Shown here: positions 45,550 to 51,480 of the stretch, one piece after another
Layout: each line of letters begins with the position of its first letter
Position numbering within the stretch: the first letter of the stretch is position 1
Source of the DNA: Gordonia rubripertincta
Lineage (GTDB): Bacteria; Actinomycetota; Actinomycetes; Mycobacteriales; Mycobacteriaceae
NCBI RefSeq assembly: GCF_038024875.1
Contig: NZ_CP136136.1
Span: forward strand, 496,001 to 560,000
Length of the DNA stretch: 64,000 nucleotides
Direction: 5' to 3'
The notes under the pieces: generated by a model
What the model saw: the letters and a program-made list of their open reading frames with translations, nothing else
The model's database searches: none
Told to the model about the DNA's origin: nothing
Made by a program: the position numbers and the translations under genes

Positions 45550-47367
45550 AGCAGCGCCTCCGCGATCGGTCCCAGCGCAATGGCCGGGAAGAAGGTGAGT
45601 CCGGCGACCAGCACGATGGTCGCCATGAGCAGGAACCCGTAGAGGAAGCCGTGCGTGGGCAGGGTGGAGAGCGCCTCCGGACGTGCGACCGGATCGGCCG
45701 CCGTGGCCTCCAGCACGACGCGCCCGAGACCGGGTCCCGCGAGGCCGCTGGGGCCGGCTCCGGTGACACCGGCGCTCTCGGGGGTGCGCTCGGCTGCGCT
45801 CTCATCGGCTTGGCCGCGCGGACGCTGCCGGGCGAGCAGGCCCGCGAGGGCGAGCACGAGCACGATCGGCACGAACCGACCCAGCAGCATCGTCACGCCC
45901 AGGGAGGCCTGGAACCAGTCATCGGTCACCGTGAGCCCGCCGAAGGCACTGCCGTTGTTGTTGGCCGCCGACGCGTATGCGTAGAGAACCTCGCTGAAAC
46001 CGTGGATCGCACCGGGCGTTCCCGGCTCGCCGCTGTTCCCCTGCGCCTCCCCGGTCGCCGTCAGGATCACCGAGATCGCCGTACCCGCGAGCACGAGTGC
46101 CGGCATGACGAGGACATAGAGCGCCGCCGTTGTCATCTCGGGCTGACCGATCCGCTTTCCGAGGAACGTCGGCGACCGGCCGACCAGCAGTCCACCGATG
46201 AAGACGGTGATCATCGCCATCACCAGGATTCCGTACAGCCCCGATCCGACCCCACCGGGCGCGACCTCGCCGAGGAGCATGTTCCACAGGACCGCGCCCC
46301 CACCGCCCGCGGAGAAGCTGTCGTGCGCGGAATTGACGGCACCGGTCGAGGTCCCGGTGGTCGAGACCGCGAACAGCGCCGAACCCGGAATCCCGAAGCG
46401 CACCTCTTTGCCTTCCATCATGGCCCCCGCCGCGTGGGACGCCGACCCGGACGCGTGGCTCTCGAAGATCCATACGGCGGTGAGCATGATCGCCCAGATC
46501 CCTGCCATCACACCGAGAAGGGTCAGCCCCTGGCTCCGGTCCCGGACGAGGGTTCCGTAGGTCCGGGTGAGACAGACCGGGATCACCAGCAGCGCGAAGA
46601 TCTCGACCAGATTCGAGAACGGCGTGGGATTGGAGAACGGGTGCGCCGAGTTCGCCGACAATGTCCCGCCGCCGTTGGTACCGAGTTCTTTGATCGCCTC
46701 CTGGGAAGCGAACGGGCCGATGACACTGCGCACCTCTGCGCCATCCGTCGTCGTCCACGCGAATCCGCTGTGCCAGGACTGCACGACCCCCTGACTCAGC
46801 AGCAACGTCGCCACGATGATGCTCAGCGGCAACAGGATCCGGATCACCCCGCGGACCAGATCCACCCAGAAGTTCCCGATCTCACCGGTGGCCCGGCGGT
46901 TGACGATCCCGCGGACGAGCGCGACGGCAACGGCCATCCCGACCGCGGCGGAGACGAAGTTCTGTACCGCCAGTCCCGCCATCTGGGTCAGGTTGGTCAT
47001 CACGATCTCGGGTGAGTACGACTGCCAGTTGGTGTTGGTGACGAAGGAGACCGCGGTGTTGAACGCCGTCGCCGGAGACACACCGGACTTGCCGTCGGAC
47101 AGCGGAAGTGCTCCCTGCATCCTCTGGATCGCGTAGAGGACCACGAAGCAGACCGCCGAGAACCCCAGTACGGCAAGGACATACCCCACCCCAGGACTGT
47201 TGCTTACGCGGGTCGACGCGGGCCAGTCGATAGAGGATGCCCTCGACGCCGAGGTCTCGATCCCCGGTGTACACACGCGCCATGTAGTCGCCCAACGGCA
47301 CGTAGACGGCGGCCAGGATCACGACGAGCGTCCCGACCTGCAGGAGCCCGGCAACAGTTGTGCTCAT
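45546..47367 (-). CDS. kdpA: KdpA, K+ channel-like subunit, with apparent +1 frameshift
   Basis: Restored length 606 residues. The N-terminus MSTTVAGLLQVGTLVVILAAVYVPLGDYMARVYTG to LARVDPRKQQSW is in one frame. GYVLAVLGFSAVCFVVLYAIQRMQGALPLSD and all remaining helices are in another. Deleting one C from CACCCCAG (47187-47194, CTGGGGTG on the coding strand) restores QSW-V-GYVLAVLG. Selectivity-loop remnants include SFVTNTNWQSYS, TNGGGTLSANSAHPFSNP and NNNGSAFGG. A KdpA cut at residue 60 would be inactive while the rest of the operon is intact, which argues that the frameshift is not biological or is recent. Confidence 0.9.
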
Positions 47368-47373
47368 CGCTTC

Positions 47374-47472
47374 TCAGAACCTCTCCGGGAACACGAGAGC
47401 CAGGAGGAGGAGCAGCACCGTGACCGCCGCCAGCGCCAGCAGCGCTACGTTGATCACCCCGTCGGCGGTCAC
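47374..47472 (-). CDS. kdpF: KdpF, small K+-ATPase subunit
   Basis: 32 residues from GTG, too short for routine gene finders. A single helix (VALLALAAVTVLLLLLALVF) ends in the family-typical A-L-V-F-P-E-R-F. It lies 6 bp upstream of kdpA on the same strand. KdpF is a lipid-like stabiliser of the KdpFABC complex. Its start codon overlaps the stop of the preceding 30-codon frame. Confidence 0.88.
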   Translation of the reverse strand: MTADGVINVALLALAAVTVLLLLLALVFPERF

Positions 47473-47561
47473 GACTTGATCCGCAGGTCGAGGCCGCGAA
47501 CGGCCAGTACGCACAAGCCGAAGCCGGAGATGGCGAGCAGCAGGAACAGCAGATCCGCCAC
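47469..47561 (-). CDS. 30-residue membrane peptide upstream of kdpF
   Basis: From GTG 47561, with GAGTGAG upstream, the frame encodes a 30-residue peptide: a hydrophobic helix (LLFLLLAISGFGLCVLAV) and a basic end RGLDLRIKS. Its TGA overlaps the kdpF start as GTGA, the same coupling seen across the kdp operon. The size, hydrophobicity and coupling argue for a translated gene and perhaps a second KdpF-like accessory subunit. No family known to me. Confidence 0.6.
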   Translation of the reverse strand: MADLLFLLLAISGFGLCVLAVRGLDLRIKS

Positions 47562-47645
47562 GATGACTCACTCTCTGATCGCACCGATGGCCCACCGTGC
47601 GGTGGGCACACCGAAGGATCACGCGCCCCGCGGGGCACCGGAGAG

Positions 47646-47686
47646 TTCTTAACGCCGTTCTTACGGGACGCCGGCCGTTCTTGACG
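47646..47686 (-). promoter_or_regulatory. candidate KdpE-binding direct repeats upstream of kdp operon
   Basis: Three copies of TTCTTNACG-like sequence on the plus strand: TTCTTAACG at 47646, TTCTTACGG at 47658 and TTCTTGACG at 47678. Two are 12 bp apart, the next 20 bp further. Tandem half-sites at about one helical turn are what OmpR-family regulators bind. They lie 85-125 bp upstream of the first kdp start codon. Predicted from spacing and location only. Confidence 0.5.
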
Positions 47687-47725
47687 ACCCCTTGTCACCC
47701 GGTCGTACTCACCGGGGGCGTGCCA

Positions 47726-48118
47726 CTAGGTCGCGGTGATCGCGATCCCGATGGTGCCGCTTTCTCCACGACGCACCTTGCTGGCGAAGATCAGTACCCG
47801 CGCGAGCAGCCCGTACTTCTCGATCAGCTTCTTTCGGACGTGTGCGGTGCCCTCCGCGTCGAGCACCACCGCGGTGCCGGCGACCGGCTCGCCGGTCAGC
47901 TTCTTGCCCCGCGCATCCGTGGCCTGAACGAGGACCTTCGGATTCCGCCTGATTCGCTTGACCTTCCACGCTTCGGTTTCGGTCCACACGAGCAATCGGG
48001 CACCGTCGAGTACCGCCCACACCGGGGTCGCCACCGGAGTGCCGTCCTTGCGGTAGGTCGTCAGGTTCACGTACTTGGCGGTACCCGCCTCGCCGAAGGT
48101 CGCGGCCTCAGAGGTCAT
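47726..48118 (-). CDS. PPOX-class, F420-dependent oxidoreductase-like protein
   Basis: 130 residues with a split-barrel FMN/F420-binding fold. YVNLTTYRKDGTPVATPVWAVLDGARLLVWTETEAWKVKRIRRNPKVLVQATDARGK is the classic N-terminal pattern of mycobacterial PPOX proteins, and VRKKLIEKYGLL follows. These proteins bind F420 or flavin and reduce or bind varied compounds. The ATG overlaps the upstream racemase-family stop (ATGA), so it is the last gene of the tag-racemase-PPOX unit. Confidence 0.88.
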   Translation of the reverse strand: MTSEAATFGEAGTAKYVNLTTYRKDGTPVATPVWAVLDGARLLVWTETEAWKVKRIRRNPKVLVQATDARGKKLTGEPVAGTAVVLDAEGTAHVRKKLIEKYGLLARVLIFASKVRRGESGTIGIAITAT

Positions 48119-48861
48119 GCGGCAATGCTACGGGCGAACAGCGATTGCGCGTGAGTTGTCGACCAGTCCGCGGGTGTGATCTCGCCGCCGAGCACACCGG
48201 CATCGCAGAGCGTCGCCCATGCGGTCACCTGGTTGGCGGAGAGGACCGGCTTGCCGAGCTCGGCCTCGAGGTCGGCGAGGATGTCGTAGGTCCACAGGTT
48301 GGTGCAGGAGACGAAGACGGCATCGGCGTCGGGATGATTCGCGGCGCGGATGAGGTCTGCCGTCACGTGATACGGGATCTTCCAGATCTCGCGATCACGA
48401 CCGAGGCCGGTCTGGGCCACGACGCTCCGCCCGGATTCGGCGAGGAAGTCGCAGAGCAATCCGGTGAGCTCCGCGGTGTACGGCGTCGCGACGGCGAGGG
48501 TGCCGATGTCCATCGTGTCGAGCGCCCGGATCAGCGCCTCCGAGGTCGTCACCGCCCGGTCCGCACCGGCGGCAAGCATGCAGTGGGAGATCTCCATCGC
48601 GCCCGCCATCCCGTAGACGAAGCTGCCCGACGCGCATGCGTAGCCGAACGCACGCGGCCCGACCGAGGAGACAGCTTTCACGGCCGCCGCGATCTCGGCG
48701 TGATTGTTGAGATCCCGGCACAGTTCAACGTCGACGGGTGCGCCGATGTAGCCGGTCCGGGTGAAGTACAACGAGACCGAGTCCGGCATCCACCGCCACA
48801 GCTCCCGGTCGAGAGCCATGTCGAACGGGCACACCATCCCGATGCCGATCTGGGCGTTCAT
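48115..48861 (-). CDS. maleate isomerase / Asp-Glu racemase family protein with both cysteines
   Basis: 248 residues, paralogue of the gene at 37806. Both catalytic cysteines are present: Cys76 in GYACASGSFVYGM and Cys186 in VFVSCTNLWTYDIL. The end PVLSANQVTAWATLCDAGV is a family signature, shared almost word for word with the paralogue (PVLTANQVTAWQGLRLAGI). Such enzymes isomerise maleate to fumarate or racemise acidic amino acids. The operator-like palindrome at 48885-48900 is 24 bp upstream, connecting it to the distant GntR regulator. It overlaps the PPOX gene by ATGA. Confidence 0.87.
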   Translation of the reverse strand: MNAQIGIGMVCPFDMALDRELWRWMPDSVSLYFTRTGYIGAPVDVELCRDLNNHAEIAAAVKAVSSVGPRAFGYACASGSFVYGMAGAMEISHCMLAAGADRAVTTSEALIRALDTMDIGTLAVATPYTAELTGLLCDFLAESGRSVVAQTGLGRDREIWKIPYHVTADLIRAANHPDADAVFVSCTNLWTYDILADLEAELGKPVLSANQVTAWATLCDAGVLGGEITPADWSTTHAQSLFARSIAA

Positions 48862-48884
48862 GCTCCGGATGATGGCACATTGTT

Positions 48885-48900
48885 CGATTGTCTACAATCG
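48885..48900. promoter_or_regulatory. GntR-type operator site 3 (CGATTGT-CT-ACAATCG)
   Basis: Inverted repeat with 7-bp arms around CT, 24 bp upstream of the two-cysteine racemase-family start and overlapping the tag stop codon. It contains the ATTGT-NN-ACAAT core seen at 23788 and 37770. Its presence 13 kb from the regulator gene suggests a regulon. Confidence 0.6.
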
Positions 48901-49485
48901 CTGGCGGAGTGCGGCGTCCACCTCGTCCCGGATCACGCATCCGTAGGCGTGATCGTTGACGATCCCGGTCGCCTGCATGAGCGCGAACATCGTGGTCGGC
49001 CCCACGAAACGCCACCCGCGCTTCTTGAGGTCCTTCGACATCGCGACCGACTCGGGTGACGTCGTCATCGAATTCGGCACGTGATCACCGGCAGGCGCAT
49101 ATCCCCAGAAGTACGACTCGAGCGAGCCGAATTCGTCGATGAGCTCGACGGCCCGCCGCGCGTTGTTGACTGCCGCTTCGATCTTCCCGCGATGGCGGAT
49201 GATGCCCGCGTCGCCCAACAGGCGCATGACGTCGGCGTCGGTGTAGCGCGCGACCTTCTCCACATCGAAGCCGACGAAGGCCGCGCGGAAGTTCTCCCGT
49301 TTCGTCAGGATCGTTCGCCAGCTGAGGCCCGACTGGAAGCCTTCGAGGCACACCCGCTCGAACAACGACGTATCGTCGGTGGTCGGGAATCCCCATTCGG
49401 TGTCATGGTAGGTGGTCTCCGGCTCGCGGCCCGCCCAGAAGCAACGCAGCCGACCGTCTGGCCCCTCTATGGTGTCCTCGGACAT
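48892..49485 (-). CDS. tag: DNA-3-methyladenine glycosylase I
   Basis: 197 residues. Excises 3-methyladenine from alkylated DNA in base-excision repair. Recognisable: RLRCFWAGREPETTYHDTEWGFP (Zn Cys/His and substrate-pocket residues), LFERVCLEGFQSGLSWRTIL (catalytic pocket), RFVGPTTMFALMQATGIVNDHAYGC with the C-terminal Zn ligands His and Cys. Length is typical for Tag. Divergent from the sigma factor gene; the following racemase-family gene starts 31 bp after its stop. Confidence 0.95.
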   Translation of the reverse strand: MSEDTIEGPDGRLRCFWAGREPETTYHDTEWGFPTTDDTSLFERVCLEGFQSGLSWRTILTKRENFRAAFVGFDVEKVARYTDADVMRLLGDAGIIRHRGKIEAAVNNARRAVELIDEFGSLESYFWGYAPAGDHVPNSMTTSPESVAMSKDLKKRGWRFVGPTTMFALMQATGIVNDHAYGCVIRDEVDAALRQRL

Positions 49486-49708
49486 ACGACTCCTCTCGTG
49501 GCGAGGAGGCTACGGCACGGTCACGACAGATGGCCGCCGTTATCGTTTCGTTACCGAAGATTGCGAAAGCATCCCGTTGTGTCTCTCGCTGATCACTTCC
49601 GGCTGCCGCCCGCATAGCGTTGGACACATCGCACCGAGAGCACTCCGGCACCGACGCCGAATCCCGCCCCGGAAGCGTGACAACACCACTGCGCCAAGGA
49701 GTTTCGTG

Positions 49709-50269
49709 ATGCATGAATCCGACCTGAACAGCCTCCTTGCCCGCGTGGCGACCGGGGACATGGACGCTTTCGCCCAGTTCTACGACGCCACCTGCGACCG
49801 GGTGTACGGCATGACCCTGCGAGTGTTGCGCGATCCCGGTTACAGCGAAGAGGCAACACAGGAGACCTTCCTGGCCGTCTGGCGCAACGCCGAGACCTAC
49901 GACCCCCGCTCCGGTTCGGCACTCTCCTGGATTCTGACCCTGGCTCATCGTCGGGCCGTCGACCGCGTCCGGTCGGAGTCCGCCGCGACCCGGCGCACCG
50001 TCGCCTACGGCATCGCCGACACCAGCCGCGAGATCGACGAGGTCAGCGAGTCGGTGGAGCGCCGCGAGATCGCCCGCCTGATCCACACCGGCCTCGAGAG
50101 TCTCACCCCCATCCAGCGGCAGGCCATCGAGCTGGCCTACTTCCACGGCCTCACCTACCGCGAGGTCGCCGAGCACCTCGGGGTCGCCCTCCCCACGGTC
50201 AAGTCACGCATCCGCGACGGCCTCATCCGGCTGCGTCAGACCGTGCCGGGACTGGCCGCGACCGGTTAG
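49709..50269 (+). CDS. sigK: ECF sigma factor, SigK-like
   Basis: 186 residues, the length of mycobacterial SigK. Region 2: FAQFYDATCDRVYGMTLRVLRDPGYSEEATQETFLAVWR and ALSWILTLAHRRAVDRVRSE, for core binding and -10 recognition. Region 4: LTPIQRQAIELAYFHGLTYREVAEHLGVALPTVKSRIRDGL, for -35 recognition. In M. tuberculosis sigK is followed by the anti-sigma gene rskA; here the next gene is convergent and unrelated, so the partner is absent locally. CAAGGAG precedes the ATG. Target genes are not evident. Confidence 0.87.
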   Translation: MHESDLNSLLARVATGDMDAFAQFYDATCDRVYGMTLRVLRDPGYSEEATQETFLAVWRNAETYDPRSGSALSWILTLAHRRAVDRVRSESAATRRTVAYGIADTSREIDEVSESVERREIARLIHTGLESLTPIQRQAIELAYFHGLTYREVAEHLGVALPTVKSRIRDGLIRLRQTVPGLAATG

Positions 50270-50284
50270 GCGATCTCGGACCCG

Positions 50285-51385
50285 TCACACCTGTCCGTAC
50301 GGGTGCCACCCGTTGTGGTTCCACTTGCCGCCCCGTCGCTCGCGGACCTCGCGCAGGCTGGTCCCTACGTACCGTTCTTCCAGCTCGGCATCCGGCGCAC
50401 CGGTGTAAACCCACCGTTTCGGGTCGAGATTGCCGTCGGCATCCTGGTACGCCTCCCAGTAGTCGACCCGGTGCACCGCGCGGACGATGTCGTCGGCGAA
50501 CACCAGGACCGGCAGGTCGGGCACCGTGCGATGCGGTCCGGCACGCCATCCGCTGCGCGCCCACTCGTAGACCTGTTCGGCGCCGGCTTCGGGCCGCGCG
50601 GCGTCGTCGACCTTCACCAGCACGCACGGCTCGGGTAGCGGCGGTGCGAGCGGCGCCGCATGCTGCAACACCATCTCGTAGAGCTGGATCGCGCCACTGG
50701 GCACGCTGTTCGTCAGCGCGAGTCGCGCCAGGTCGGCGAACTCGACCGTGAACTGCTGCATATACGACGCCAGCCCCTCGGCGGAGTCGACGACGTCGTC
50801 GCCGTGTCGGAGAATCCAGTGCTCCACACCGAATCCGTCGGCGTCGATGTCTGTGATGCGTTCCTCGGTTGCGTTGAAGATCGCCGGCGAGTCGGCCTCC
50901 CCCACCGCCTCCCCGGCGTCGGGTGGCACGCCGGCCAGCGCCGCGCGGGCGTGGTGGTGGACCCGGTTCCCGCGTCCCGCACCCACGTAGAACACCGAGG
51001 CATCCCTCGGATCGACCAGCGCGAAGACGTACACCCCGAGCACCGACTGGACTTCGACGGGAACGGGTTTCGGCGCACCCGGGGCCGGAACACCGACCGG
51101 CCGCAGGAGGTTCAGCACCGCATCGACCACCGTGGGCCGCACCCCTAGCCCACCTCCGCGCAGACCCCCGATGATGACCTCGCCGGCGCGCTCCCGGTCG
51201 ACGAACCGTCGACCGGCGTTGGCGTCGATCGCGCGCACGACGTCGACGACCTCGGCCTTGCGCGCCCGGGCGTCCCGCGAGGCGGACCGCTCGTCCTCCG
51301 GGTCGAGCATCTCGGCGAAGGCCGTCGACTCCAGAAATTCGGCGAGGGCGGTGACCGGCAGCTCGACGGCATCCATCCTGCTCAT
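50285..51385 (-). CDS. GIY-YIG (LEM-3-like) domain protein
   Basis: 366 residues. The N-terminal 110 residues are helical with no clear family. At 117-150 GVYVFALVDPRDASVFYVGAGRGNRVHHHARAAL is a GIY-YIG nuclease core of the LEM-3/COG3680 sort (Y-x-V-[GA]-x-G-R-G-x-R), with the nucleophile Tyr and the conserved Arg. A Glu at about 172 (NATEERITDI) could bind the metal. The C-terminal 130 residues (LVFADDIVRAVHRVDYWEAYQ, RWVYTGAPDAELEERYVGTSL, GKWNHNGWHPYGQV) form a second conserved domain. Possibly a DNA-cleaving or DNA-repair protein; no methylase or other defence gene is adjacent. Confidence 0.78.
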   Translation of the reverse strand: MSRMDAVELPVTALAEFLESTAFAEMLDPEDERSASRDARARKAEVVDVVRAIDANAGRRFVDRERAGEVIIGGLRGGGLGVRPTVVDAVLNLLRPVGVPAPGAPKPVPVEVQSVLGVYVFALVDPRDASVFYVGAGRGNRVHHHARAALAGVPPDAGEAVGEADSPAIFNATEERITDIDADGFGVEHWILRHGDDVVDSAEGLASYMQQFTVEFADLARLALTNSVPSGAIQLYEMVLQHAAPLAPPLPEPCVLVKVDDAARPEAGAEQVYEWARSGWRAGPHRTVPDLPVLVFADDIVRAVHRVDYWEAYQDADGNLDPKRWVYTGAPDAELEERYVGTSLREVRERRGGKWNHNGWHPYGQV

Positions 51386-51467
51386 CGCGCGCCGCCGACG
51401 ACGTGGAGAGGAGGTGGCTTTCGGTTCATGGTGGCGATGATGCCAGCACGCACGTCGCGAAGGTGAT

Positions 51468-51473
51468 TAGACT
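51468..51473 (+). promoter_or_regulatory. -10 hexamer of the fdhA leaderless promoter
   Basis: TAGACT ends 7 nt before GTG 51481. No convincing Shine-Dalgarno precedes that GTG, and the same -10-to-start spacing is seen at other genes in this window. No clear -35 was found. Confidence 0.35.
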
Positions 51474-51480
51474 CGAACTC

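Noticed and set aside
13304..47194. Programmed +1 ribosomal frameshifting at the CTGGGGTG sites
   Set aside because: The octamer lies in either orientation relative to the coding strand, so the codons at the slip differ (for example ACC-CCA versus TGG-GGT). A ribosomal mechanism should depend on the mRNA strand.
49657..49662. CCGAAT as a SigK-type -10 upstream of sigK
   Set aside because: No CCATCC-like -35 at an acceptable spacing was found, so autoregulation cannot be claimed.
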